Positions 16,869-24,444 of a stretch of 24,444 nt of DNA are shown here, in pieces (the stretch's first letter is position 1; each line of letters begins with the position of its first letter). The notes beneath the pieces were generated by a model. That model did no database searches, was not told where the DNA came from, and was given only the letters and a program-made list of their open reading frames with translations. This DNA is from G020354785 sp964521285 (GTDB lineage Bacteria; Bacteroidota; Bacteroidia; Bacteroidales; UBA10428): positions 1 to 24,444 of the forward strand of contig CAZFQS010000037.1 in assembly GCA_964521285.1 (NCBI GenBank), given 5' to 3'. The position numbers were made by a program, and so were the translations under genes.

Positions 16869-18263
16869 ATGGCGGAAAAGCAAAGAACGATTTTAAAGTC
16901 TGCTACAATCAGTGGAAGTGGTCTGCATACAGGAATAAATGTTGAATTAACAATTAAACCCGCCCCAATAAATCATGGATATGTATTTAAGCGTCTGGAT
17001 CTTGAAGGACAGCCATTGGTCAGAGCTGTAGCTGAGAATGTTGATGCAACTGAAAGAGGGACCTCCCTGAAAGAGATGAATGTTCAGATAATAACCGTTG
17101 AACACATACTTGCATCATTATATGGACTGGGTATAGATAACGCATTACTTGAATTAAATGGCCCGGAAGTACCTATTTTGGACGGAAGTTCAAAATATTT
17201 CATACAAACAATTCTTGATGCAGGAATAAAAGAACAGGATTCTGAACGTAAATATTTTATATTAAAAGAAAAGGTTTTTTATAAAGACGAAAAAAATGGA
17301 TTCGAAATTGTTGCATATCCTGATGACAATTTTAGCATGGATGTGCATATCGATTATAATTCTAAAATACTTGGGAATCAATATGCTTCATTAAAAAATA
17401 TTAACGATTTTAAAAGTGAAATAGCCCAGTGCAGAACCTTTGTATTCTTACATGAGTTAGAGTATCTTCAGAAAAATAACTTAATTAAGGGAGGTGATTT
17501 TGATAATGCGATAGTTATTATGGATCGAAAAGTAACACAGGAAGAGCTGGACAGACTGGCCGTGTTATTCAATAAACCTAAAGTTAAAGTTAAGTCTGAA
17601 GGAATACTAAATAATGTTGAACTATATTTTAGTAATGAACCGGCAAGACATAAACTGCTAGATTTAGTGGGTGATTTGGCATTACTCGGGGCTCAAATAA
17701 AGGGAAGAATAATTGCTAAAAAACCGGGACATTATATTAATACGGAGTTTGTAAAAATACTGAGAAAGGAATTTAAAAAGGAGTTGTCTACACCGACTCC
17801 CCCACCATACGATCCTAATAAACCACCGCTATATGATATCAACCAGGTTATGCAAAAATTACCTCATCGACCGCCATTCTTACTGGTAGATAAAATTACA
17901 TATATGGATAAGTGGACGATCTGTGGAGTCAAAAATTTAACAATGAATGAGTCTTTTTTTAGCGGGCATTTTCCTGATGAACCAATTATGCCAGGTGTTT
18001 TACAGCTTGAAGCAATGGCACAGGTCGGGGGTATTTTGTTAATGAGCTTTGTTCCGGATCCGAAAAAATATTCATTATACTTTTTAAAAATTGAGAATGT
18101 TAAGTTCAAACAAAAAGTTGAACCTGGTGATACACTGCTTATTAGAATGACCTTAAAAGGACCTGTGAGACGAGGCATTGCACTTACTTACGGACAGGGA
18201 TTCGTCGGGAATAAATTAGCAATTGAAGCTGATTTTATGGCCCAGATGGTAAGAAAGCCTTAA
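16869..18263 (+). CDS. lpxC-fabZ: Fused LpxC deacetylase / FabZ 3-hydroxyacyl-ACP dehydratase
   Basis: Bifunctional protein of 464 residues. Residues 1-310 are LpxC, the zinc enzyme that deacetylates UDP-3-O-acyl-GlcNAc, the committed step of lipid A synthesis. Zinc ligands are H79 (TVEHILASLYG), H261 and D265 (ARHKLLDLVGD), and the likely catalytic H288 lies in KKPGHYIN. A short proline-rich linker (PTPPPYDPNKPPLYD) leads to FabZ, with LPHRPPFLLVDKI, catalytic H367 in GHFPDEPIMPGV and E381 in LEAMAQ. FabZ dehydrates the hydroxyacyl-ACP that LpxA and LpxD also consume, so the fusion ties the fatty-acid and lipid A branches together. The fusion is known across Bacteroidota and is intact here. 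The gene lies 91 bp after lpxD and 94 bp before lpxA. Confidence 0.97.
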   Translation: MAEKQRTILKSATISGSGLHTGINVELTIKPAPINHGYVFKRLDLEGQPLVRAVAENVDATERGTSLKEMNVQIITVEHILASLYGLGIDNALLELNGPEVPILDGSSKYFIQTILDAGIKEQDSERKYFILKEKVFYKDEKNGFEIVAYPDDNFSMDVHIDYNSKILGNQYASLKNINDFKSEIAQCRTFVFLHELEYLQKNNLIKGGDFDNAIVIMDRKVTQEELDRLAVLFNKPKVKVKSEGILNNVELYFSNEPARHKLLDLVGDLALLGAQIKGRIIAKKPGHYINTEFVKILRKEFKKELSTPTPPPYDPNKPPLYDINQVMQKLPHRPPFLLVDKITYMDKWTICGVKNLTMNESFFSGHFPDEPIMPGVLQLEAMAQVGGILLMSFVPDPKKYSLYFLKIENVKFKQKVEPGDTLLIRMTLKGPVRRGIALTYGQGFVGNKLAIEADFMAQMVRKP

Positions 18264-18319
18264 AAATAATTAACTTTATGCGTTTTACTGGATAAATAAG
18301 TATTCTGAAAATTAAATAT

Positions 18320-18338
18320 GCCGGTTTTACTGGCTTTT
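18320..18338 (+). terminator. Short hairpin with T run between lpxC-fabZ and lpxA
   Basis: GCCGGT (18320-18325) pairs with ACTGGC (18329-18334), including one G-U pair, around a 3-base loop and is followed by four T. It is only 6 bp and lies 19 bp before the lpxA start, so it may act as a weak internal terminator, an attenuator or an RNA-stability element, or may have no role. Confidence 0.3.
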
Positions 18339-18357
18339 GAATTTAACTTATGAACTT

Positions 18358-19152
18358 ATGAATAAGCCATTGTCAAATATACACCCCAAGGCAAAAATTG
18401 GAAAAAATGTAAAAATAGAATCATTCGTAACTGTAAGCGAAGATGTTGAAATTGGTGAAGGAACATGGATTGGTCCTAATGTAACAATAATGGACGGCGC
18501 CAGGATTGGGAAAAATTGTAAAATTTTTCCTTGTGCCGTAATTTCAGCCATTCCCCAGGATTTAAAATTTAAAGGTGAGAAAACTACTGTAACAGTTGGA
18601 GATAATACTACAATACGTGAATGTGTAACTATTAACCGCGGAACAGTTACAAAAGGAGAAACAGTAATTGGCAATAACTGTTTGCTTATGGCTTATGTTC
18701 ATATTGCCCATGATTGTATTATCGCAAATAATGTTATTCTTTCCAATTGCGTTCAAATTGCAGGAGAGGTTGAAATAGATGACTGGGCATATATAGGAGG
18801 AATGTCAGTGGCTCATCAATTCTCCAGGGTAGGGAAGCATGTATTTGTTAGCGGTAAAAGCGGAGTCCTTATTGATGTGCCTCCATATATTAAGGCTGCA
18901 GGAATACCAGTAGCATACATAGGAATTAATGCTGTTGGATTACGCAGAAGGAATTTTACAAATGATAGAATTAATGAGATACAGGAAATTTACAGAGTAA
19001 TATACAATAAAGGGATGAATAATTCACAAGCTATTGAATACCTTCAAAATAATTATCAACCCTTTGAAGAAAGAGACGAGATAATTAAGTTTTTTGAAAC
19101 CTCAAAAAGGGGAATTATAAAAGCACGGCAAGGAGAAAATCTCTTCGGCTAG
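18358..19152 (+). CDS. lpxA: Acyl-ACP:UDP-N-acetylglucosamine O-acyltransferase LpxA
   Basis: LpxA transfers a 3-hydroxyacyl chain from ACP to UDP-GlcNAc, the first step of lipid A synthesis. From the ATG chosen here it has 264 residues; a TTG at 18337 would add seven and match the family less well. Hexapeptide repeats form the beta-helix (IHPKAKIGKNVKIESFVTVS onward). The catalytic site is in YVHIAHDC, with H115 and H118, where H118 should correspond to E. coli His125. AHQFSRVGKHVFVSGKSGV follows and keeps a glycine where E. coli Gly173 limits acyl length (alignment by eye). A helical C-terminal domain ends the chain. It completes lpxD-lpxC/fabZ-lpxA; lpxB is not in the window. Confidence 0.97.
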   Translation: MNKPLSNIHPKAKIGKNVKIESFVTVSEDVEIGEGTWIGPNVTIMDGARIGKNCKIFPCAVISAIPQDLKFKGEKTTVTVGDNTTIRECVTINRGTVTKGETVIGNNCLLMAYVHIAHDCIIANNVILSNCVQIAGEVEIDDWAYIGGMSVAHQFSRVGKHVFVSGKSGVLIDVPPYIKAAGIPVAYIGINAVGLRRRNFTNDRINEIQEIYRVIYNKGMNNSQAIEYLQNNYQPFEERDEIIKFFETSKRGIIKARQGENLFG

Positions 19153-19231
19153 AATGTTACAGGTATTTATTTTGAAACACCGTCAGTTATTAACTACAAT
19201 CAGTTTAATTTCAATTCTAAATTCCAAATTA

Positions 19232-20272
19232 TCATTTCAGCCCGTCCCATCCTTGCGATTTGAGTTCAATTAATTTTCCATCACCGGTTATTAGGTTTTT
19301 CCCTTCACCTGAATTTGTAATGTGTCCAATAATTGATATTTCCGGATTTTTGGCTGTATCCTCAAACTTATTTAAGGGAACTGTAAATAATAACTCATAA
19401 TCTTCCCCTCCATTCAGGGCTGCTACTAATGGTTCTATATTAAATTCCTGAGCCATTTTTCTTGTTTCTGAGTTTATCGGAATTTTATCAGAAAATATTT
19501 TACATCCTACTTTTGATTCATAACATATATGGAACAACTCTGAAGAAAGACCATCTGAAATATCAATCATAGATGTAGGTTTAATTTTATTTATCTCCAG
19601 GAGCTGAATAATATCTTTCCTTGCCTCAGGTTTGAGTTGTCTTTCCAGAATATACTCATACCCCTTCAGGTCAGGTTGAATACTCGTATCTTTCTCAAAT
19701 ATTGATTTCTCTCTTTCCAGTAATTGTAATCCCATATATGAACCTCCCAAATCACCTGATACGCATATAAGATCATTTTCTTTTGCCCCATGTCTGTATG
19801 TAATATCCCCGGAGCTGGCTTCGCCAACAGCAGTTATGGTTATTGTTAATCCTGTTAAAGATGAAGAAGTATCCCCGCCTACAACATCTACTCCATAATT
19901 ATCACAGGCCAGATAAATACCAGAATATATCTCATCAATCATTTCGGTGGTGAACTTACGTGAAACCGCTATTGCAATAATAATCTGTTTAGGATAAGCA
20001 TTCATCGCATATATATCTGAGAAATTAACAATTGCTGCTTTATATCCTAAATGCTTTAAAGGTGTATACATTAAATTAAAATGAATACCTTCGGTTAGTA
20101 AGTCAGTTGTTACTATTACCTGTTTCTGACCATAATCAAGAACTGCCGCATCATCTCCTACTCCGAACAGGGAACTCTTATTTTTCAGGATGATTTTTCC
20201 GGTAAGATGCTTTATCAATGGAAATTCTCCGAGTCTGGAAATATTTTCATTATTCTTAGGATCATCGGCCAT
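19232..20272 (-). CDS. thiL: Thiamine-monophosphate kinase ThiL
   Basis: ThiL phosphorylates thiamine monophosphate to thiamine diphosphate, the active cofactor. The 346-residue protein has the expected metal and nucleotide motifs in order: FGVGDDAAVLDYG, TTDLLTEGIHF, NFSDIYAMNAYPKQ, VVGGDTSSS, SMIDISDGLSSEL and NGGEDYELLF. Length is as in the family. The ATG at 20270-20272 gives a short polar N-terminus before LGEFPLIKHL. It converges on lpxA, with 79 bp between the stop codons and no strong hairpin there. It diverges from sufB across a 145-bp region that must hold both promoters. No other thiamine genes are present in the window. Confidence 0.96.
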   Translation of the reverse strand: MADDPKNNENISRLGEFPLIKHLTGKIILKNKSSLFGVGDDAAVLDYGQKQVIVTTDLLTEGIHFNLMYTPLKHLGYKAAIVNFSDIYAMNAYPKQIIIAIAVSRKFTTEMIDEIYSGIYLACDNYGVDVVGGDTSSSLTGLTITITAVGEASSGDITYRHGAKENDLICVSGDLGGSYMGLQLLEREKSIFEKDTSIQPDLKGYEYILERQLKPEARKDIIQLLEINKIKPTSMIDISDGLSSELFHICYESKVGCKIFSDKIPINSETRKMAQEFNIEPLVAALNGGEDYELLFTVPLNKFEDTAKNPEISIIGHITNSGEGKNLITGDGKLIELKSQGWDGLK

Positions 20273-20335
20273 AATTCTGCCATCAATTGTACTTTATTCA
20301 TCAGCAAATATCAATATTAATTGAAATACTTTTTG

Positions 20336-20368
20336 TATATTTGTATTATTTAGAATAAATCTAAATAA
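20336..20368 (+). promoter_or_regulatory. suf promoter box with overlapping 9-5-9 operator-like dyad
   Basis: TATATTTG at 20336-20343 matches TAnnTTTG perfectly, though no TTTG lies 19 bases upstream. Immediately after it is a perfect dyad, TTATTTAGA (20346-20354) and TCTAAATAA (20360-20368), with a 5-base spacer. A transcript from this box would start near 20349, inside the dyad, the classic position for a repressor. An iron or redox regulator of the Fur or DtxR type is a natural candidate for a suf operon, but the regulator is inferred. A second TATTTTTG at 20403-20410 is too near the sufB ATG to weigh heavily. Confidence 0.5.
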
Positions 20369-20417
20369 AAACAAATAGAATCCTAAAAGCTTTAATATTT
20401 ATTATTTTTGCAGGACT

Positions 20418-21866
20418 ATGGAAAACGAACAGGACAAAATATTATCAGAGGTTACAGAAAGTGAGTACAAATATGGATTTGTTACTGATATTGAAACAGA
20501 GACTTTCCCAAAAGGATTAAATGAGAAGATTATACGTAAGATTTCTTCAATAAAAAAAGAACCTGAATTTTTATTAGAGTTTCGTTTAAAAGCATACAGG
20601 CACTGGTTAAAGATGAAGATGCCGCGGTGGGCAAATATTAAATTACCGGAAATTGATTATCAGGATATGATTTATTATGCTGCACCCAAACAAAAAGCAG
20701 GGCCTGAAACACTTGATGGGGTTGACCCGGAGTTGCTGAGAACATTTGACAGGCTTGGAATACCTTTAGATGAGCAAAAAAGACTAACCGGAGTTGCAGT
20801 TGACGCTGTAATGGATAGTATTTCTGTGAAGACCACATTTCAGGAAACGCTTGCCGAACTCGGAATAATATTCTGTTCTTTTGGCGAAGCAGTGAAGGAG
20901 CATCCTGATTTAATAAAAAAATATATGGGAACAGTTGTTCCATATACTGATAATTATTTTGCAGCTCTCAATTCAGCAGTGTTTAGTGACGGTTCATTTT
21001 GTTATATACCGAAAGGTGTGAGATGCCCGATGGAACTTTCAACCTACTTTAGAATTAATGCAGCTAATACCGGGCAATTTGAACGAACGTTAGTAATAGC
21101 TGAAGAAGACAGCTACCTCAGTTATCTTGAAGGGTGTACTGCTCCGATAAGGGATAAGAACCAGTTACATGCTGCTATTGTTGAGATAATAGCAATGGAA
21201 AATGCCGAAGTTAAATATTCGACGGTACAAAACTGGTATCCCGGAGATAAAGAGGGTAAAGGAGGGATTTATAACTTTGTAACCAAGAGGGGCATTTGTA
21301 AAGGGGATAATTCTAAAATATCATGGACCCAGGTTGAAACGGGTTCTGCTATAACATGGAAGTATCCGAGTTGTATTCTTAAAGGGAATAATACTGTTGG
21401 TGAATTTTATTCAGTTGCTGTTACTAATAATTATCAGCAAGCTGATACCGGCACAAAAATGATTCATATAGGCGAGAATTCCAGTAGTGTAATAGTCTCA
21501 AAAGGTATTTCCGCGGGCCACAGCCAGAACAGTTACCGCGGTCTGGTTAAAGTTGCAAAGAATGCAAAAAATGTAAGGAATTTTTCTCAATGTGATTCAT
21601 TATTATTGAGCGATAAATGCGGGGCGCATACTTTCCCTTATTTAGAGGTGGATAATGATACTGCCATAATTGAACATGAGGCAACAACATCAAAGATTAA
21701 TGAGGATCAGATATTTTATTGTAACCAGAGAGGAATTGATATGGAGAGTGCTATTGGACTAATTGTTAATGGCTATGCAAGAGAAGTATTAAATAAGCTT
21801 CCTATGGAATTTGCAGTTGAAGCCCAGAAATTATTGCAAATTAGTCTTGAAGGAAGTGTGGGTTAA
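20418..21866 (+). CDS. sufB: Fe-S cluster assembly scaffold subunit SufB
   Basis: SufB forms the SufBC2D scaffold on which iron-sulfur clusters are built in the cytoplasm. The 482-residue protein has the usual N-terminal segment (SEYKYGFVTDIETETFPKGL, KMPRWANIKLPEIDYQD) and the beta-helix core with DGSFCYIPKGVRCPMELSTYF, LSYLEGCTAP, GHSQNSYRGLVKV and SDKCGAHTFPYLEV. C401 in the last motif corresponds to the cluster-site cysteine 405 of E. coli. The closing stretch, EFAVEAQKLLQISLEGSVG, is the family C-terminus. It is the first gene of sufB-sufC-sufD-sufS; sufC follows after 44 bp. The ATG at 20418 fits the family start. Confidence 0.98.
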   Translation: MENEQDKILSEVTESEYKYGFVTDIETETFPKGLNEKIIRKISSIKKEPEFLLEFRLKAYRHWLKMKMPRWANIKLPEIDYQDMIYYAAPKQKAGPETLDGVDPELLRTFDRLGIPLDEQKRLTGVAVDAVMDSISVKTTFQETLAELGIIFCSFGEAVKEHPDLIKKYMGTVVPYTDNYFAALNSAVFSDGSFCYIPKGVRCPMELSTYFRINAANTGQFERTLVIAEEDSYLSYLEGCTAPIRDKNQLHAAIVEIIAMENAEVKYSTVQNWYPGDKEGKGGIYNFVTKRGICKGDNSKISWTQVETGSAITWKYPSCILKGNNTVGEFYSVAVTNNYQQADTGTKMIHIGENSSSVIVSKGISAGHSQNSYRGLVKVAKNAKNVRNFSQCDSLLLSDKCGAHTFPYLEVDNDTAIIEHEATTSKINEDQIFYCNQRGIDMESAIGLIVNGYAREVLNKLPMEFAVEAQKLLQISLEGSVG

Positions 21867-21910
21867 TTATACTTGATTTTATATGATTTATTTAAATATT
21901 TTATTAAAAA

Positions 21911-22654
21911 ATGCTGGATATTAAAGATCTAAAAGTCTCAATTGACGGAAAAGAAATATTAAAAGAGATTAACCTTAAAGTTAACACTGGGGAAGTGCAT
22001 GCCATTATGGGACCAAACGGTTCCGGTAAAAGTACTTTAGCATCAGCGCTGGTTGGAAGAGACATTGTTAAGATTGTGAAAGGTTCTATTACATATATGG
22101 GAGAAAACTTGTTGGAATTATCCCCTGAAGAAAGAGCCAGAAAGGGAATATTTCTCGGGTTCCAGTATCCGGTTGAAATACCTGGTGTTACAATGGTAAA
22201 CTTTTTAAGAACTGCTATAAATGAACAGAGGAGGTTTAAGAACCTTGAACCATTGTCTTCAGCTGACTTTCTCAAACTTATGCGGGAAAAACAGGAATTG
22301 GTTGGTCTCCAATCCAAGCTTACTGACAGATCAGTTAACGAAGGATTTTCAGGAGGAGAGAAGAAGAAAAACGAAATTTTTCAAATGGCTTTGCTGGAGC
22401 CAAAACTGGCAATTCTTGATGAGACTGATTCAGGGTTGGATATTGATGCTCTGAAAATAGTAGCAAATGGAGTAAATAAACTTAAAAGTAAGGATAATGC
22501 TACAATAGTTATAACGCATTATCAAAGACTTCTTGATTATATTATACCTGACTTTGTGCATATACTTTATAAGGGCAGGATAGTGAAGTCAAGTGGTAAA
22601 GAATTGGCCAGAGAGCTGGAAGAAAAGGGTTATGAATGGCTTAGTGAAGAGTAA
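21911..22654 (+). CDS. sufC: Fe-S cluster assembly ATPase SufC
   Basis: SufC is the ABC-type ATPase of the SufBCD complex; its dimerisation on ATP binding reshapes SufB-SufD for cluster assembly. It is soluble and not a transporter. The 247-residue protein has Walker A GPNGSGKS (34-41), the Q-loop region FLGFQYPVEIPGV, the SufC-specific signature FSGGEKKKNEIFQM, Walker B LAILDETDSGLDIDAL and the H-loop ITHYQRLLDYI. Length and motifs are standard. It sits between sufB and sufD with gaps of 44 and 35 bp, consistent with one transcript. Confidence 0.98.
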   Translation: MLDIKDLKVSIDGKEILKEINLKVNTGEVHAIMGPNGSGKSTLASALVGRDIVKIVKGSITYMGENLLELSPEERARKGIFLGFQYPVEIPGVTMVNFLRTAINEQRRFKNLEPLSSADFLKLMREKQELVGLQSKLTDRSVNEGFSGGEKKKNEIFQMALLEPKLAILDETDSGLDIDALKIVANGVNKLKSKDNATIVITHYQRLLDYIIPDFVHILYKGRIVKSSGKELARELEEKGYEWLSEE

Positions 22655-22689
22655 ATATTAATTTTAAATGGTTATTTAACCGCTGCCAT

Positions 22690-24057
22690 ATGAGTGATGT
22701 AAATATACTTACCGATATTAAAAAGGAGTTGATTGAGCTTTATAATTATAACTCAGGCCAGATTAACAGTAATGTAGGACTTCAGGTCAACAGTTTTAGA
22801 GAGAAGGCACTGTCAGATTTTAATGTAGCCGGTATCCCTGACAGGAAAAACGAAGCTTATAGATATACCAATATGGAGCCCTTTTTTAAGGGAGATTATA
22901 TATCGGAATTTTCACATGATACTTTTTTTAAAATAAACTTAAAGGAGATATTCAGATGTGATGTTCCTGAGCTGGATACTTATGTAGTGCTTTTGTTAAA
23001 TGGATTTTATTACCAGGGCAACGGAATGCAAATACTACCTGAAAACATAACAGTATGTAGTTTTGCAGAAGCTTCAATAAGATATCCTGAAATATTCGAA
23101 AAGTATTACTCGCAAAATGCCAGTACTTCGGTTGACGGATTAGTAGCATTAAATACCCTGTTTGCCCAGGATGGTATATTTGTTTATATTCCCAAGAACA
23201 CAGTGCTTGAAAAACCCCTTCAGATTATTAACATTTGCTATTCGTTTAAAAATCTGAGAATATTCCGTCGCAATTTAATTGTGGCTGAAGAAAATACTAA
23301 AGCAAACATTATAGTATGTGATCATACACTTTGCAACAGGAGTTACCTGACAAATTCTCTGACCGAAATATTTGCAAATGATAATTCATTCATTGATTAC
23401 TCAAAAATTCAAAACGAAAATAGTCTGTCAACACAAATTTCCAATACTTTCGTAAATCAGCAGAAAAGCAGTAATCTTACTACAAATACAATTACACTGC
23501 ATGGAGGGCTGATAAGAAATAACATATTTGTAAATCTTAACGGCGAAGGATCCGAGAATAATACATACGGACTTTTCCTGTGTGATCAGCAGCAACATGT
23601 TGCAAACTATACATATATCAGGCATAAAAAACCATATTGCAGAAGTAATCAGTTATTTAAGGGGATCCTCGATGGTAAAGCAACGGGCGCCTTTAACGGA
23701 AAGATTTATGTAAATATTGATGCTCAAAAGACAGAAGCTTATCAAAGAAATAACAATATTTTATTATCGGCTGATGCCAGAATGAATACCAAACCCCATT
23801 TGGAAATCTATGCTGATGATGTAAAATGCAGCCATGGTGCAACTGTAGGACAGCTTGATAATGAAGCATTATTTTACATTAGATCCAGAGGTATAAGCCA
23901 AAAAGAAGCAAAATTTTTATTGATGTATGCATTTGCAAATGAGATTATCAGCAAAATAAATGTCGAATATCTTAAAGAGCGTATCATTAATCTGGTTGAC
24001 AAGCGACTTAGAGGCGAATTAAGCAGGTGTAATAATTGTAATATCAAATGCGGCTAA
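22690..24057 (+). CDS. sufD: Fe-S cluster assembly subunit SufD with a cysteine-rich tail
   Basis: SufD is the SufB paralogue that completes the SufBC2D scaffold. The 455-residue protein has IPDRKNEAYRYTNMEPF near the N-terminus, the beta-helix core, and the diagnostic LEIYADDVKCSHGATVGQLD with H382 matching E. coli SufD His360, a residue tied to cluster formation. IRSRGISQKEAKFLLMYAFA follows, the usual C-terminal helices. The chain then ends in RCNNCNIKCG, three cysteines in CxxCxxxC spacing within the last nine residues, which E. coli SufD lacks. The tail may be common in Bacteroidales SufD proteins, but I cannot check. The gene overlaps nothing coding; sufS begins 23 bp after its stop. 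Confidence 0.96.
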   Translation: MSDVNILTDIKKELIELYNYNSGQINSNVGLQVNSFREKALSDFNVAGIPDRKNEAYRYTNMEPFFKGDYISEFSHDTFFKINLKEIFRCDVPELDTYVVLLLNGFYYQGNGMQILPENITVCSFAEASIRYPEIFEKYYSQNASTSVDGLVALNTLFAQDGIFVYIPKNTVLEKPLQIINICYSFKNLRIFRRNLIVAEENTKANIIVCDHTLCNRSYLTNSLTEIFANDNSFIDYSKIQNENSLSTQISNTFVNQQKSSNLTTNTITLHGGLIRNNIFVNLNGEGSENNTYGLFLCDQQQHVANYTYIRHKKPYCRSNQLFKGILDGKATGAFNGKIYVNIDAQKTEAYQRNNNILLSADARMNTKPHLEIYADDVKCSHGATVGQLDNEALFYIRSRGISQKEAKFLLMYAFANEIISKINVEYLKERIINLVDKRLRGELSRCNNCNIKCG

Positions 24058-24080
24058 TGTGAAATATAAAACTCTCTATT

Positions 24081-24444
24081 GTGAATTTTGATGTTTCTAA
24101 AATCAGAGAAGATTTCCCTATTCTATCCCGGAAAGTATACAATAAGCCTCTGGTTTATTTAGATAATGGAGCTACAACTCAAAAACCATTTTGCGTAATT
24201 AATTGTATAAATAATTTCTATTTGAATCGTAACAGCAGTATTCACAGGGGCCTTCATTATTTGAGTGAACAGGCAACAGAATCTTATGAGAATGCAAGAA
24301 AGACTGTAAAAGAATTTATAAATGCTAAATTTCCACACGAAATTATTTTTACGAGTGGTACAACCGGATCAATAAACGGACTGGCATTATCTTTTGGAGA
24401 AAAATATTTTCATGAGGGCGATGAAATAATAATTACGGCAATGG
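24081..24444 (+). CDS. sufS: Cysteine desulfurase SufS, N-terminal part (cut by window end)
   Basis: SufS is the PLP enzyme that takes sulfur from cysteine and supplies it for cluster assembly on SufBCD. Only about 121 codons lie in the window. The frame opens at GTG 24081-24083 and reads VNFDVSKIREDFPILSRKVY, then YLDNGATTQKP, SIHRGLHYLSEQATE and EIIFTSGTTGSINGL, all typical of group II desulfurases. The PLP lysine and the active-site cysteine lie beyond the window. GTG fits the family start (usually M-N-F or similar before DFPIL). The only in-frame ATG upstream, 24057-24059, overlaps the sufD stop and is followed at once by TGA. It is the fourth suf gene. Confidence 0.93.
   Translation, partial: MNFDVSKIREDFPILSRKVYNKPLVYLDNGATTQKPFCVINCINNFYLNRNSSIHRGLHYLSEQATESYENARKTVKEFINAKFPHEIIFTSGTTGSINGLALSFGEKYFHEGDEIIITAM

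Noticed and set aside
20403..20410. TATTTTTG directly before sufB as its promoter
   Set aside because: The start would fall only a base or two before the ATG and no upstream TTTG is present at 19 bases; the box at 20336 is better placed.

Overview
This window looks like a stretch of conserved chromosome from an AT-rich, Gram-negative member of the Bacteroidota, most likely Bacteroidales-like. Four things point there: (i) the protein sequences and gene neighbourhoods (sigma-54 activator-lptE-TPR protein-secG, and lpxD-lpxC/fabZ-lpxA with a fused LpxC-FabZ); (ii) starts preceded by A/T-rich sequence rather than strong Shine-Dalgarno sites; (iii) promoter-like TTTG-N18/19-TAnnTTTG elements, the Bacteroidota primary-sigma consensus; (iv) a full lipid A pathway segment, so an LPS-bearing outer membrane. 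I see no insertion sequence, prophage, CRISPR array, tRNA or rRNA.

Layout. On the + strand, 163-3456 holds an NtrC-type sigma-54 activator without a sensory domain, the LPS-assembly lipoprotein LptE, a TPR-type protein with an acidic linker, and SecG. A 287-bp non-coding stretch with a 9-9-9 dyad leads to groES-groEL (3744-5724), closed by a strong intrinsic terminator. A long co-directional run on the - strand follows (14164 down to 5791): rimP, nusA, infB, queG, an exported OmpL47/Ig-like repeat protein, and a protein-L-isoaspartate methyltransferase with a lipoprotein signal peptide. The head of this run has a near-perfect promoter and a compact GC-rich hairpin in the rimP leader.

On the + strand, 14347-19152 carries an HD-domain phosphohydrolase, then lpxD, lpxC-fabZ and lpxA, the early steps of lipid A synthesis coupled to fatty-acid dehydration. 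thiL lies on the - strand (19232-20272). Divergent from it is the iron-sulfur assembly operon sufB-sufC-sufD-sufS, with sufS cut by the window end. A 9-5-9 dyad just behind a TAnnTTTG box in front of sufB is a good candidate operator.

Most genes here are housekeeping: protein folding, transcription and translation, lipid A, Fe-S assembly, thiamine diphosphate and tRNA modification. I did not find a convincing new multi-gene system. The items most worth checking are regulatory leaders (suf operator, rimP hairpin, tandem dyads abutting lpxC), the apparently exported isoaspartyl methyltransferase beside an exported repeat protein, the cysteine cluster ending SufD, and the ATG-TGA minimal frame between sufD and sufS. 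All family assignments come from reading motifs by eye, with no database search.
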